Part shown: one piece after another, positions 9,436 through 19,704 of the stretch | Layout: every line of letters begins with the position of its first letter | How positions within the stretch are numbered: the first letter of the stretch is position 1 | Origin: Bacillus sp. V3B | GTDB taxonomy: Bacteria; Bacillota; Bacilli; Bacillales; Cytobacillaceae | Assembly (NCBI RefSeq): GCF_024494465.1 | Contig: NZ_JAETXM010000002.1 | Location: 186,001 to 250,000 of the forward strand | DNA length: 64,000 nt | Direction of reading: 5' to 3' | The notes under the pieces: generated by a model | What the model was told of the DNA's origin: nothing | What the model saw: the letters and a program-made list of their open reading frames with translations, nothing else | Databases searched by the model: none | Program-made: the position numbers and the translations under genes

Positions 9436-12324
9436 ATGAAATTTGATAAATCAGACTGGGAAAAAAAATTAAAATCGATACTGAATATATTCACCAATAA
9501 GAAAGCAGCTAAAAATGTCCGCATTACGTATCAGATTCTTTGGAATCTTGCTCTCTTATTCATGATTGTAATCGTACTTGGAGCTGCCTTTGCTGGTGGT
9601 CTTGGTGCAGGTTACTTTGCTTCATTAGTAAAAGACGAACCTCTTCGTTCCTATGATAGTATGAAAAAAGATATCTATAATTATGAAGAAACATCTGAGT
9701 TATATTTTGCCAATGACGTCTATTTAGGTAAGCTTTACACAGATCTTGAAAGAGAAGAAGTAAAAATTGAGGATGTATCACAGGATTTGATTAACGCAGT
9801 TATTTCGACTGAAGATGAATATTTTTACAAACATGACGGTGTCGTACCGAAAGCCATTTTTCGTGCGATCTTTCAAGAGGTAACCAATTCCTCCATTCAA
9901 TCAGGCGGAAGTACACTTACACAGCAGTTAATCAAAAATCAAATTTTAACAAATGAAGTTTCGTTTGAACGAAAAGCAAAAGAAATTTTACTAGCACTTC
10001 GACTCGAAAAATTCTTTGAAAAAGAGGAAATTCTTGAAGCCTATTTAAATGTATCGACGTTTGGACGCAATTCATCAGGAAGAAATATTGCTGGCGTTCA
10101 ATCCGCAGCAAAAGGAATTTTCGGAGTTAGCACAAAAGAATTAAACTTACCGCAAGCAGCCTTTATTGCTGGACTTCCCCAAAGTCCATTTGGCTATACG
10201 CCTTTTACAAATAGAGGGGAAATTAAACAAAATCTTGAACCCGGCATAAATAGAATGAAAACTGTTTTAAAGAGGATGTACGATGACGAAAAGATAAATA
10301 CAAAACAATATGAAGAAGCCCTGGCTTACGATATAACAAACGATTTTATTACCCTACATGAAAATCCAATTGAGGAATATCCATGGGTCACATTTGAAAT
10401 TGAGAAACGGGCAACTAATGTCATGTCTGTTCTTCTAGCTGAGAAAGACGGCTTTACAGAAGAAGACCTAGAGCAGGACGATGCACTAAAAGAAAAGTAT
10501 CTCACTCTTGCTGATCGAGATATCCGCCAAAATGGGTATAGAATTCACAGTACCATTAATAAGGATATTTATGACACCATGCAAGAAGTAGCAGAAAACT
10601 TTCAATATTACGGGAGTGACCGAACAAAAACAGTCATAAACCCCGAAACAGGTAAGGCCGAAAGTGTTGCCAATCCAGTTGAAACCGGTGCTATTCTAAT
10701 CGAGAATCGTACAGGTAAAATTATTAGCTTTGTTGGTGGACGTGATTATAACAGGGAACAACTTAATCACGCAACGAATGCCGTCCGGTCAAATGGTTCA
10801 ACGATAAAACCGCTGCTTGTTTATGCGCCAGCCATCGAACTGGGTACCCTTTCTCCAGGCAGTATCCTACCTGATGTACCGTTGAATTTAGATCCGGGAT
10901 CTCCTAGCAGACTATGGCCTTCCAATTTTGATGGACGTTATCATGGTCTTATGACAGCTAGAGAAGCTTTAGCTGATTCTTATAATGTTCCTACTGTTAA
11001 AGCATATGTTGATATTTTAGATCAACGACCAGCACAATACCTTGAAAAAATGGGTTTTAGTTCTTTAGCTGAAAGTGATTATATCAACCGTTCGACTGCC
11101 CTAGGTGGTTTGACTAACGGTGTATCTGTTGAAGAAAATACAAATGCGTTTGGTACCTTTGCTAATAATGGGCAATTTATTGATGCCTATCTGATTGATA
11201 AAATTACCGATAAAGAAGGAAATGTTGTGTTTCAGCATGAAGTCAAGCCAGTCGATGTATTTAGTCCGCAAACGGCCTACTTAACTTATGACATGTTAAG
11301 AGATGTCATTACGGATGGTACAGCAACACCCTTAAATAAACGATTGAAATTCAGCTCAGATTGGGCTGGAAAAACGGGTACTGGACAAAACTATAAAGAT
11401 GTTTGGTTTGTAGCAACTAATCCGAATGTATCATTCGGAACCTGGATTGGCTATGATGAACCAAAGCCAATGGAAGTTAACTATAAAGGTTTATCCTACT
11501 ATATACGCAACATTTATTTATGGGCTGATTTCATGAATGCTGCATACGATGTTTCACCTGAATTAGTGGATCCAAGTGAAACTTTAAAAATGCCAAGTGG
11601 GATCGTTAGGCGTTCATTCTGCGCTAGTTCTGGTCTTTTACCTTCTGATGCCTGTTCAGAGGCAGGCCTTGTTCGAACTGACTTGTTTAACGAGAAATTC
11701 GTACCAACAAAAGTCGATGATAGTTTAACGAGTGGAGAATATGTCCAAATTGGAGATAAAAAATACATTGCTCTTGATTCGACACCAGCAGAATTTACCG
11801 AATCTGGCTTAATGGTGAATCCTGATTCTATGAAGAAACTATTTGGCATAACAACGAATGCAAATCAGTTATTACCAAAAAGTAGTGGCTTAGCTAATGC
11901 ATCAATTCCAGATGCAACTATGAAAGACAATGGAAAAATACCTTCTGCTCCTGATGTTTCATTCTCGAGTAGCAGCATGAATTGGGGAAACCATCCTGAA
12001 AATGACGTTGTCGGCTATAGAGTATATAGTGAAGGTAAGAAGGTTGCTAGCATAAAAGCAAGCGGAAGCCTATCATACCAAGCTGAGAATAGCTCCTATT
12101 ATGTCACAGCAGTAGATATAGCCGGAAATGAGTCAGCGCCGTCCAATACGATATCTGTAGGGGAACCTGATGAGGATCCAATTAAGGATCCAATTGAGGA
12201 TTCAATTGAAGATCAAACAGAAACAGAAACAAAAACAAAAACAGAAGTGGAAGCAGATGCAGATGCAAACTCACCTCCAGATTCGCAACCGTCCTCTGCA
12301 CCTACAAATGAAACTGAGTCATAA
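9436..12324 (+). CDS. Class A penicillin-binding protein (PBP1A-like)
   Basis: 962 aa, bifunctional peptidoglycan synthase. After a cytoplasmic basic start there is one transmembrane segment (about 33-58). The GT51 glycosyltransferase domain carries TEDEYFYKHDGV (catalytic Glu about 126) and GGSTLTQQLIKN. The transpeptidase domain has STIK (455-458), SYN (515-517) and KTGT (646-649). A fibronectin type III-like module (about 835-905) follows, then a low-complexity Asp/Glu/Thr/Lys tail. It polymerises lipid II outside the membrane and cross-links stems. B. subtilis has no PBP gene here as I recall; a PBP next to tyrS is known in other bacilli. GGAGGG precedes the ATG. Confidence 0.93.
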   Translation: MKFDKSDWEKKLKSILNIFTNKKAAKNVRITYQILWNLALLFMIVIVLGAAFAGGLGAGYFASLVKDEPLRSYDSMKKDIYNYEETSELYFANDVYLGKLYTDLEREEVKIEDVSQDLINAVISTEDEYFYKHDGVVPKAIFRAIFQEVTNSSIQSGGSTLTQQLIKNQILTNEVSFERKAKEILLALRLEKFFEKEEILEAYLNVSTFGRNSSGRNIAGVQSAAKGIFGVSTKELNLPQAAFIAGLPQSPFGYTPFTNRGEIKQNLEPGINRMKTVLKRMYDDEKINTKQYEEALAYDITNDFITLHENPIEEYPWVTFEIEKRATNVMSVLLAEKDGFTEEDLEQDDALKEKYLTLADRDIRQNGYRIHSTINKDIYDTMQEVAENFQYYGSDRTKTVINPETGKAESVANPVETGAILIENRTGKIISFVGGRDYNREQLNHATNAVRSNGSTIKPLLVYAPAIELGTLSPGSILPDVPLNLDPGSPSRLWPSNFDGRYHGLMTAREALADSYNVPTVKAYVDILDQRPAQYLEKMGFSSLAESDYINRSTALGGLTNGVSVEENTNAFGTFANNGQFIDAYLIDKITDKEGNVVFQHEVKPVDVFSPQTAYLTYDMLRDVITDGTATPLNKRLKFSSDWAGKTGTGQNYKDVWFVATNPNVSFGTWIGYDEPKPMEVNYKGLSYYIRNIYLWADFMNAAYDVSPELVDPSETLKMPSGIVRRSFCASSGLLPSDACSEAGLVRTDLFNEKFVPTKVDDSLTSGEYVQIGDKKYIALDSTPAEFTESGLMVNPDSMKKLFGITTNANQLLPKSSGLANASIPDATMKDNGKIPSAPDVSFSSSSMNWGNHPENDVVGYRVYSEGKKVASIKASGSLSYQAENSSYYVTAVDIAGNESAPSNTISVGEPDEDPIKDPIEDSIEDQTETETKTKTEVEADADANSPPDSQPSSAPTNETES
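12170..12270 (+). repeat. Simple-sequence repeats in the PBP tail
   Basis: Short imperfect units (GATCCAATTAAG-like, then ACAGAAAC and GCAGAT units) encode alternating acidic and Thr/Lys residues. All unit sizes visible are multiples of three, so expansion keeps the frame. Confidence 0.6.
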
Positions 12325-12389
12325 GTCTGTTAAGGAAATAAGAAAAAACACTTAAGACCAAAACGTCAAAGCTAATATATAACCCATTA

Positions 12390-12430
12390 ATAAGTAAAAG
12401 AGGCTGACAAAGTCAGCCTCTTTTACTTAT
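12390..12430. terminator. Bidirectional terminator between pbp and acsA
   Basis: A perfect 19-bp inverted repeat (AAGTAAAAGAGGCTGAC and complement) with a 3-nt loop lies between the convergent genes. T-rich flanks in both directions fit a shared terminator. Confidence 0.9.
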
Positions 12431-12439
12431 TTTCCTACT

Positions 12440-14158
12440 TTATTCTTCCATTGACGATAAGTCACCTGTAGGTAATTTTAGTTCCCATGCTTTTAAAACG
12501 CGACGCATGATTTTACCACTTCTTGTTTTCGGCAATTTATCAAGAAATTCCATTTCTCTTGGTGCAGCATGTGCAGCAAGTCCATTTTTGACAAACTGAC
12601 GAATGTCTTCAATTAATTCGTTTGATGGCTCATAGCCATCACGCAATGCAATAAACGCTTTAATGATTTCACCACGAACGGGGTCTGGCTTTCCGATCAC
12701 CCCCGCCTCTGCTACAGCAGGATGCTCCACTAACTTACTTTCTACCTCAAATGGACCAACCCGTTCACCTGAAGTCATAATCACATCATCGATTCTGCCT
12801 TGAAACCAAAAATAACCATCCTCATCCATATAAGCAGAATCTCCTGATACATACCAGTCTCCTGGCATAAAGTAAGACTCATATTTCTGTTCGTTTTTCC
12901 AAATTGTATGCATCATTGATGGCCAACCTTTTTTAATCGCTAAGTTCCCCATTCGATAAGCTGGTAACTCATTTCCTTGATCATCGACAATCGCTGCTTG
13001 TACACCTGGAATTGGTTTTCCCATTGAACCTGGTTTTACATCCATACATGGGTAATTACAAATAAGCTGTGCCCCTGTTTCAGTCATCCACCATGTATCA
13101 TGAATTCTTAAATCAAATACTTTCATGCCCCACCGGACGACTTCAGGGTTTAACGGTTCCCCAACACTTACCACATGACGTAGATCGGCTAAATCAAACT
13201 TTTTCACAACTTCATCTCCTGCCCCCATTAACATGCGAAATGCCGTTGGAGCGCTGTACCATACTGTTACACCGTAATCCTCAATCATTTTATACCATGT
13301 TTCTGGATTAAAGCGTCCACCTACAATCAAATTTGACGTACCAGTTAACCACGGGCCAAAAATTCCATATGACGTACCGGTAACCCAGCCTGGATCTGCT
13401 GTACACCAAAACACATCCTCTTCTTTTAAATCAAGAACCCATTTCGCGGTTTGATACTGTTGAATCATGGCATTGTGAATATGTAAAACGCCCTTCGGCT
13501 TTCCAGTGGAACCAGAAGTATAATGAAGAATCAATCCGTCTGTTCGTTCAACCCACTCAATATCAAGCTTTGAACTTGCTTCATTCATTTTTTTGTGAAA
13601 ATCAATATATAAATCATTTTCTTCCACATCTTCACCAATGACAATAATATGTTTTAATAAGGGAAGTTCTTGAACGGGAACTCGTTTCAAAAGCTCTTTT
13701 GTCGTGACAAGCACTTTTGCCTCACTGTCTTCTAGTCGATCACGAACCGCCCCCTCCATAAACGCTTCAAATAAAGGACCTACGATTGCACCCAGTTTAA
13801 TGGCACCTAATACTGAAAAATACAATTCAGGGGTACGAGGCATAAAAATAAAAACCCGATCACCTTTTTCAACATTTCCGTATGTTCTTAAAATATTCCC
13901 AGCTTTATTTGAAAGCTCTTTCATCTCTTTGAAAGTATATTTCTCTTTCCTAAGTCCATCATGATAATAAAGAGCGACCTTATTTTTCCGGAAGCCTTCC
14001 GCATGTCTATCAATTGCCTCATAAGCCATATTCACTCGTCCTGTTGTATACCAAGAAAACTCCTGCTCTGTTTCTTTCCAATCAAAATTATTATATGTTT
14101 CTTCATAACTAGTTAAATTATAATCTCCTTGTACTGTGGGTACAGCTTCTAATTTCAT
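12440..14158 (-). CDS. acsA: Acetyl-CoA synthetase
   Basis: 572 aa, the same length as B. subtilis AcsA. The ANL-superfamily P loop is TSGSTGKPKG, followed by the adenylation core. The C-terminal motif is PKTRSGKIMRR with Lys549, the residue acetylated by AcuA and released by AcuC or the sirtuin SrtN in B. subtilis. The enzyme activates acetate with ATP and CoA. GGAGG lies before ATG 14158. It is divergent from acuABC, its modification genes, which is the conserved arrangement. Confidence 0.97.
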   Translation of the reverse strand: MKLEAVPTVQGDYNLTSYEETYNNFDWKETEQEFSWYTTGRVNMAYEAIDRHAEGFRKNKVALYYHDGLRKEKYTFKEMKELSNKAGNILRTYGNVEKGDRVFIFMPRTPELYFSVLGAIKLGAIVGPLFEAFMEGAVRDRLEDSEAKVLVTTKELLKRVPVQELPLLKHIIVIGEDVEENDLYIDFHKKMNEASSKLDIEWVERTDGLILHYTSGSTGKPKGVLHIHNAMIQQYQTAKWVLDLKEEDVFWCTADPGWVTGTSYGIFGPWLTGTSNLIVGGRFNPETWYKMIEDYGVTVWYSAPTAFRMLMGAGDEVVKKFDLADLRHVVSVGEPLNPEVVRWGMKVFDLRIHDTWWMTETGAQLICNYPCMDVKPGSMGKPIPGVQAAIVDDQGNELPAYRMGNLAIKKGWPSMMHTIWKNEQKYESYFMPGDWYVSGDSAYMDEDGYFWFQGRIDDVIMTSGERVGPFEVESKLVEHPAVAEAGVIGKPDPVRGEIIKAFIALRDGYEPSNELIEDIRQFVKNGLAAHAAPREMEFLDKLPKTRSGKIMRRVLKAWELKLPTGDLSSMEE

Positions 14159-14191
14159 TTAGTACTTCCTCCTTTATTTACTATTTGATCT

Positions 14192-14220
14192 ATTATAGTA
14201 CAGAACTATTATATTTCTAA
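14192..14220 (-). promoter_or_regulatory. Candidate acsA promoter
   Basis: On the minus strand TATAAT (14192-14197) is preceded after 17 bp by TTAGAA, a weak -35. The start would lie about 40 nt before acsA. I found no clear catabolite-response (cre) site in the acsA-acuA gap. Confidence 0.45.
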
Positions 14221-14317
14221 TTTTTAAAATATTCAAGTAATAAATATTATTCTGTCCTTTTATTGTAATCTTTAGTAAAAATTGATAAAGAATAAGTTAT
14301 ATTGTTAGAATTTTATG

Positions 14318-14323
14318 TATAAT
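14318..14323 (+). promoter_or_regulatory. Candidate -10 box for acuABC
   Basis: A perfect TATAAT lies 112 bp before acuA. There is no convincing -35 at the normal spacing, so this is tentative. Confidence 0.3.
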
Positions 14324-14434
14324 GGTAATAATACTTCTTTCACTCCTTCTGATCTACCAAGGAAAAAAGTTCATTACCGGTGTAATCAAATGTAACAACA
14401 ATAAAAAGATGCTACTAGGAGGTGGGGAAAATAG

Positions 14435-15067
14435 ATGGAACATAAAAAAACATATTATCAAAAAGAATTAACAACTCCAGTTGGCCATTTACTGATTGAG
14501 GGTCCCGTTCATGCTGAACAATTAGCCCAATATGAATTTCACAACGACCTTGTTGCCTTTCGTCCTGCCAGCACACAGCATCAAGCACTTATAGAGATTG
14601 CCCTTTTACCAGAAGGAAGAATCATCATTGCTAGATCTGGTCAAACCATTATCGGATATGTTACCTTCTTATACCCAGACCCACTTGAACGATGGTCAGA
14701 AGGGAATATCGATCATTTAATCGAATTGGGCGCGATTGAAATTATCCCTCTTTTTCGCGGAGCAGGAGTTGGAAAAAACCTCTTAATTGTTTCTATGATG
14801 GATGACGCAATGGAAGATTATATTATTATCACAACTGAATATTATTGGCATTGGGATTTAAAGCGTACTGGATTAAATGTATGGGAATATCGAAAAATCA
14901 TGGAGAAAATGATGAACACCGTTGGTTTAGAATGGTATGCAACAGATGATCCTGAAATCTGTTCACACCCCGCGAATTGCTTAATGGTCAGAATCGGAAA
15001 TCGAATTCCTCCTGAATCCGTTCAAAAATTCGACCAAATACGCTTCATGAACCGATTTATGTACTAA
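14435..15067 (+). CDS. acuA: Protein lysine acetyltransferase AcuA
   Basis: 210 aa, GNAT fold. The acetyl-CoA-binding segment reads IIPLFRGAGVGKNLL (about residues 105-119), a good R/Q-x-x-G-x-G/A signature. In B. subtilis AcuA acetylates and switches off AcsA at Lys549, preventing wasteful acetate activation. GGAGG is 13 nt before the ATG, a little far. It is first in the acuABC operon, divergent from its target acsA. Confidence 0.95.
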   Translation: MEHKKTYYQKELTTPVGHLLIEGPVHAEQLAQYEFHNDLVAFRPASTQHQALIEIALLPEGRIIIARSGQTIIGYVTFLYPDPLERWSEGNIDHLIELGAIEIIPLFRGAGVGKNLLIVSMMDDAMEDYIIITTEYYWHWDLKRTGLNVWEYRKIMEKMMNTVGLEWYATDDPEICSHPANCLMVRIGNRIPPESVQKFDQIRFMNRFMY

Positions 15068-15152
15068 AGGAAAAGCGTAAGTCTCTTGTGTTAAATGATG
15101 ATTTAAGTTTAAAAATTTTATACAATTAATTCTTTAAACAAGGGGGATTTAC

Positions 15153-15803
15153 ATGATTGTTGAAGAAATCATGAAAACAAAGATTATCACTCTATCTCCG
15201 GAACAGTCTATCTATGACGCGCATAAGCTTATGCTTCAACACAAAGTCAGACATCTACCTGTCCTCAACGAAGAGAGTCACTTAATTGGAATTGTGTCTG
15301 ATCGAGATATACGAGATGCTGCCCCTTCTATTTTAAGTAATCCTACAGAACAAAATCATGTTCTTGGAAACCCGGTTAAAACGATTATGAGTACCAACCT
15401 TATTACAGGTCATCCCCTTGATTTTGTTGAAGAAATTGGGACTGTTTTTTATGAACATCATATTAGCTGTTTACCCATTGTACAAGAGCACCAGTTAGTT
15501 GGGATTATAACCGAAATAGACCTTTTACATACACTGATTGAACTTACTGGAGCCCATCAACCTGGATCACAAATGGAGATTAAAGCCCCAAATCGAGCAG
15601 GAGTTCTAAATGAAATTACTACTGTTTTTCGCGATCATAAAGCAAATATATTAAGCGTACTTATCTACCCTAATAAAAAGGATAATCGATTCAAAATCGT
15701 TGTCATTAGAGTACAAACTATTAATCCTACTCGATTAATAATAGATTTAAAACAGGCTGGTTTTGAAACCCTTTGGCCTAATTTACCGGAGATAAACAAA
15801 TGA
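15153..15803 (+). CDS. acuB: AcuB, CBS-pair and ACT-domain protein
   Basis: 216 aa. Two CBS motifs span about residues 1-130 (the first MKTKIITLSPEQSIYDAHKL, then VGIITEIDLL closing the second) and an ACT-like fold covers about 140-205. CBS pairs usually bind adenine nucleotides. The biochemical role of AcuB is not well defined; it is linked genetically to acetoin and acetate use in B. subtilis. AAGGGGG precedes the ATG. Its stop overlaps the acuC start (ATGA), so the two are translationally coupled. Confidence 0.93.
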   Translation: MIVEEIMKTKIITLSPEQSIYDAHKLMLQHKVRHLPVLNEESHLIGIVSDRDIRDAAPSILSNPTEQNHVLGNPVKTIMSTNLITGHPLDFVEEIGTVFYEHHISCLPIVQEHQLVGIITEIDLLHTLIELTGAHQPGSQMEIKAPNRAGVLNEITTVFRDHKANILSVLIYPNKKDNRFKIVVIRVQTINPTRLIIDLKQAGFETLWPNLPEINK

Positions 15804-16978
15804 AACAGGAATCCATCTTTATTTATTCAGCTGAACTATTAAACTATAAATTTAATTCAGATCATCCATTTAATCCATTACGCTTAAAACTAACTCTTGA
15901 TCTATTAGAAAAGAGCCATGCCATTGAAACAAAAAGTATGATTCCTCCACGTCCTGCAACAAGAGAAGAATTGCTTCTCATCCATGATCCTCACTATGTT
16001 GATGCAGTAAAGTTAGCCGGTCATGGACAACTTTCAAAAGAACTAGCCGAAAGCTATGGCCTAGGCACAGAAGATACACCTATTTTTCCAAATATGCATG
16101 AAGTCAGTTCATTACTTGTTGGAGGTAGTTTAACCGCTGTTGATTATGTCATGAGTGGAAAAGCAAAACATGCATTACATCTTGGTGGCGGTCTCCACCA
16201 TGGTTTCAGTGGGAAAGCATCTGGCTTTTGCATCTATAATGATTGCTCTGTTGCGATGAAATACATCCAAGAGAAATATCATGCCCGCGTATTATATATT
16301 GATACAGACGCCCATCATGGTGATGGTGTTCAATGGTCCTTTTATGATGATCCTAACGTGTGTACACTATCGATTCACGAAACAGGACGTTATTTATTTC
16401 CGGGAACAGGAAGTATCAATGAAAGAGGACAAGGAGAAGGGTATGGATACTCCTTTAATATTCCAGTAGATGCCTTTACAGAAGATGAATCATGGCTTGA
16501 TTGCTATAAAAAGGCCATTCATGAAGTAGCAGCATTCTTTAAACCAGATATTATTTTGACGCAAAACGGGGCAGATTCGCACTTTTGGGATCCGTTAACA
16601 CACCTTTCTGTTACAATGAAAACCTATAAGGAAATACCAAAGCTTGCGCATGAAATTGCTCATCAATATTGTGATGGTAAATGGATTGCTGTTGGGGGTG
16701 GTGGTTACGATATTTGGAGGGTTGTTCCTAGAGCCTGGTCATTAATATGGCTTGAAATGACAGAAAATTTCTCTAACTTTGATTTTCTTCCATCAGACTG
16801 GATTGCCGAATGGCAAGAAAAAACGTCTTATACACTCCCGTTAAAATTGGAAGATGAAGATCAAATCTATCCACCTATTCCGCGCAAAGCAGAAATCACA
16901 GAAAAGAACGAACAAACACTTGAAAAAGCGTTATATTCCATTCGAAATAGAAAAGAATCGTCAAAAATAACAGAATAA
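15800..16978 (+). CDS. acuC: AcuC, class I histone-deacetylase-like protein deacetylase
   Basis: 392 aa with the arginase/deacetylase fold. The active-site His pair is H133-H134 in GGGLHHG; the zinc ligands include D170 and H172 in DTDAHHGDG. A later GGGGYD loop supplies the usual catalytic-site tyrosine. It removes acetyl groups from acetylated AcsA independently of NAD, reactivating it. It overlaps acuB by 4 bp. In B. subtilis the motPS (ytxDE) pair follows; here only 128 bp separate acuC from the end of ccpA. Confidence 0.95.
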   Translation: MKQESIFIYSAELLNYKFNSDHPFNPLRLKLTLDLLEKSHAIETKSMIPPRPATREELLLIHDPHYVDAVKLAGHGQLSKELAESYGLGTEDTPIFPNMHEVSSLLVGGSLTAVDYVMSGKAKHALHLGGGLHHGFSGKASGFCIYNDCSVAMKYIQEKYHARVLYIDTDAHHGDGVQWSFYDDPNVCTLSIHETGRYLFPGTGSINERGQGEGYGYSFNIPVDAFTEDESWLDCYKKAIHEVAAFFKPDIILTQNGADSHFWDPLTHLSVTMKTYKEIPKLAHEIAHQYCDGKWIAVGGGGYDIWRVVPRAWSLIWLEMTENFSNFDFLPSDWIAEWQEKTSYTLPLKLEDEDQIYPPIPRKAEITEKNEQTLEKALYSIRNRKESSKITE

Positions 16979-17029
16979 ACAATTTTTAAAAATTCTATTC
17001 CTTCTATAAGTAGGAATTAGTGCCTGTAC

Positions 17030-17079
17030 GGAGGGGTGCGTTATAAAGTGCTACACATTTATAGCAAAGACACCCCTAA
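17030..17079. terminator. Imperfect hairpin between convergent acuC and ccpA
   Basis: AGGGGTG pairs with CACCCCT at the base, and TTATAAA with TTTATAG-like sequence inside. No long T tract is present, so its efficiency is uncertain, but it is the only structure between the two genes. Confidence 0.45.
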
Positions 17080-17106
17080 GGCAAATTTCCAATCACAATT
17101 CTCTTA

Positions 17107-18105
17107 TTATTTCGTTGAATTCCTTCTTTCAATTCGATGTGGAAGAATGACCTTAAGCTCAGGTACTTCTTCTTTATTCATTAGCTTTGTTAATAGTCGC
17201 ATTGCTACTGCTCCTATATCATATAAAGGTTGAACAACGGTTGTTAATTGTGGACGCACCATTAAGGACAATCTTGTATTATCAGATGTGATTACTTCAA
17301 AATCATCTGGAACCACAAACCCTTTATCTTTAGCCCCATGTATAACTCCTAATGCCATTTCATCTGAACCAACAAAAATAGCACTTGGCTTATTCTCTAA
17401 TTCAAGAAACTTTTCGAAAGCCTCAATACCTGAGTCATACGTATAATCACCTTCAGCTACCAAGTCTTCATTGTACTCAATTCCAGCATCACTTAATGCT
17501 CGTTTATATCCAGCCATCTTTTTAACCGCATTAATCGGCTCATGTAAAGGACCAATCACAATCGCAATCTTTCTATGTCCTTCATTAATGAAAGTCGTTA
17601 CAGCATCATAAACGGCTTGTTCATGATCAATATTAACGGAAGGAATCGTTCCCGTTTCTTCAATCGATCCAGCTAATACAATCGGAGCAGGTGATTTTTC
17701 AAACTCTTCAACATGTTCATTTGTAATATTTCCACCCATGAAGACAAGTCCATCAACCTGCTTTCCAAGCATGGTATTTAAAAGATGTAACTCCTTATCC
17801 TTATTTTGGTCAGAATTACTTAAAATAATATTGTATTTGTACATCGTCGCAATATCTTCAATTCCCCTTGCCAATTCGCCAAAGAATACATTGGAAATAT
17901 CAGGAATAATAACCCCGACTGTTGTTGTTTTTTTACTAGCTAAACCTCGAGCAACCGCATTTGGTCGATACCCAAGTCGCTCGATAACCTCTAATACTTT
18001 TTTTCTTGTTGTAGGTTTCACATTCGGATTTCCATTTACCACTCGTGAAACAGTTGCCATGGAGACATTTGCTTCCCGAGCAACATCATATATAGTAATG
18101 TTCAT
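17107..18105 (-). CDS. ccpA: Catabolite control protein A
   Basis: 332 aa LacI/GalR regulator. The N-terminal helix-turn-helix ([21 protein letters not shown]) and hinge ([12 protein letters not shown]) are near-identical to Bacillus CcpA; the rest is the periplasmic-binding-like core. With HPr-Ser46-P or Crh-P it binds cre sites to control hundreds of carbon genes. AAGGAG is 8 nt before the ATG. It lies between acuC and aroA, the B. subtilis position. Confidence 0.97.
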   Translation of the reverse strand: MNITIYDVAREANVSMATVSRVVNGNPNVKPTTRKKVLEVIERLGYRPNAVARGLASKKTTTVGVIIPDISNVFFGELARGIEDIATMYKYNIILSNSDQNKDKELHLLNTMLGKQVDGLVFMGGNITNEHVEEFEKSPAPIVLAGSIEETGTIPSVNIDHEQAVYDAVTTFINEGHRKIAIVIGPLHEPINAVKKMAGYKRALSDAGIEYNEDLVAEGDYTYDSGIEAFEKFLELENKPSAIFVGSDEMALGVIHGAKDKGFVVPDDFEVITSDNTRLSLMVRPQLTTVVQPLYDIGAVAMRLLTKLMNKEEVPELKVILPHRIERRNSTK

Positions 18106-18337
18106 CTATAACACTCCTTCATTATTTTAAAATAGGAAAGTAAATTTACGTCATCTAGTTTCTTTGTATTATTTTGTCCACAATTCTCTCTTTACACAAG
18201 TTCCCAAAAAACTCAAACGAATGACTCTCACAAGTCAATCCTTCTCTACTGATTTATGTACTTAATCATACGCTAGACAACCAAAAGTCGCAATATGAAC
18301 TATACATTTTAACACATATTTTATATTTTTAACAAAA

Positions 18338-18473
18338 GCTTTGTTAAATAATAGTGTTGCTACTCTACAAGCTTTCGGTGTACGCAGACATTAAGTTATT
18401 CAATGGAATAAAAAATTACATACTGCACATACACCAAAGGCCATTTATTAACAATTATCATAAACACAGCCTT
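18338..18473. repeat. Family B (MITE-like) dispersed repeat, copy 2
   Basis: About 135 bp with imperfect terminal inverted repeats, AAGCTTTGTTAAA and TAAACACAGCCTT. It matches copy 1 (8818-8946) in order and spacing of several blocks. The rest of the 418-bp ccpA-aroA gap (18106-18337) shows nothing recognisable. Confidence 0.7.
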
Positions 18474-18479
18474 AGTAAA

Positions 18480-18516
18480 AGAAAGAACCTTCCACTCATC
18501 GTGAAAGGTTCTTTGA
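18480..18516 (-). terminator. Terminator after aroA
   Basis: AAAGAACCTT and AAGGTTCTTT flank a 13-nt partly paired loop, with TTCTTTTACT following on the minus strand. Confidence 0.75.
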
Positions 18517-18523
18517 CTATTAC

Positions 18524-19603
18524 TTATGCTTTAATGTAAGCAGATTTCTGAATTTCATTGTAGAATGCATCAAATTGATTCAAATCCATTTGCTGAGCTG
18601 AATCTGAAAGCGCAACAGCTGGATCTGGATGAACTTCAGCCATTACACCGTCAGCACCAATAGCTAACGCTGCTTTCGCACATGGAAGCAATAAGTCTCT
18701 TCTGCCGGTTGAATGCGTCACATCAACGAATACAGGTAAATGCGTTTCTTGTTTAAGAATTGGAACAGCTGAAATATCTAATGTATTTCTTGTAGCTTTT
18801 TCATATGTTCGGATTCCACGTTCACAAAGAATAATTTGCCCGTTCCCTTGTGACATAATATATTCAGCAGCATTTATGAATTCTTCAATAGTAGCAGACA
18901 TACCTCGTTTTAATAATACCGGTTTGTTTACCGAACCAGCTGCTTTTAGTAATTCGAAGTTTTGCATATTACGAGCACCAATTTGAATCACATCAATATA
19001 ATCAAGGGCTGTTTCAATATCCGTTGGAGTAACAATTTCACTAATAACAGCTAAATCATATTCATCAGCGACTCTTTTTAATATTTTCAAACCTTCTACA
19101 CCAAGACCTTGGAAATCATAAGGTGAAGTTCTCGGTTTATATGCTCCACCACGCAAAAGTTTAAGTCCTTTTGCTTTAACAGAAGCTGCAACCGCTGCAA
19201 CCTGCTCATATGATTCAACAGAACATGGTCCAAAGACAAAATTAGGATTTCCCTCACCAATAATTTCGCCTTTTAAATTAATAACAGTATCTTCTGATTT
19301 TTTCTTACGTGAAACAAGCAATGCTTTTCTATGGTCATCTTCTTGTAATTCAAGACCCGCTTTAAAAATTTGCTTGAAAAGATGTAGGATTGTCGAATCT
19401 TCAAATGGTCCATCATTATTATCCGTTATTAAATCGAGCATATGACGTTCACGTACTGGATCATAGCGATTAACTCCTTGAGTTTCCTTAACGCGACCAA
19501 TCTCTTGTACAGTACGTGCTCTCTCATTAATAAGTGTAAGCAACTCTAAGTTAAGTTCTTCGACTCTCTGTCGTAGTTGATCCAGTTCATTGTTCCCCAT
19601 CAT
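18524..19603 (-). CDS. aroA: Bifunctional DAHP synthase / chorismate mutase
   Basis: 359 aa. Residues 1-85 are an AroQ-type chorismate mutase ([27 protein letters not shown]), and 110-359 a type I-beta DAHP synthase ([55 protein letters not shown]). It condenses PEP with erythrose-4-phosphate to start the shikimate pathway; the mutase domain acts as a feedback sensor for prephenate and chorismate. ATG 19603 has AAGGAG 6 nt upstream; the open frame continues 16 codons further into the leader, which is not conserved. Promoter at 19705-19733. Confidence 0.96.
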   Translation of the reverse strand: MMGNNELDQLRQRVEELNLELLTLINERARTVQEIGRVKETQGVNRYDPVRERHMLDLITDNNDGPFEDSTILHLFKQIFKAGLELQEDDHRKALLVSRKKKSEDTVINLKGEIIGEGNPNFVFGPCSVESYEQVAAVAASVKAKGLKLLRGGAYKPRTSPYDFQGLGVEGLKILKRVADEYDLAVISEIVTPTDIETALDYIDVIQIGARNMQNFELLKAAGSVNKPVLLKRGMSATIEEFINAAEYIMSQGNGQIILCERGIRTYEKATRNTLDISAVPILKQETHLPVFVDVTHSTGRRDLLLPCAKAALAIGADGVMAEVHPDPAVALSDSAQQMDLNQFDAFYNEIQKSAYIKA

Positions 19604-19704
19604 TTTTCGCTCCTTTATGTTTGCCGCAAAGCAATAAAAAAAGATAAACACATATATGCTTTAACGACATGCTAAAATATGATACATTTTTTATGATTAC
19701 GGTT

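Noticed and set aside
9560-9781. Minus-strand open frame inside the PBP gene
   Set aside because: Shadow of the well-supported PBP coding frame, without a ribosome site or family features.
14159-14434. cre site for CcpA between acsA and acuA
   Set aside because: GTGTAATCAAATGTAAC looked suggestive but lacks the central CG and symmetry of a cre site.
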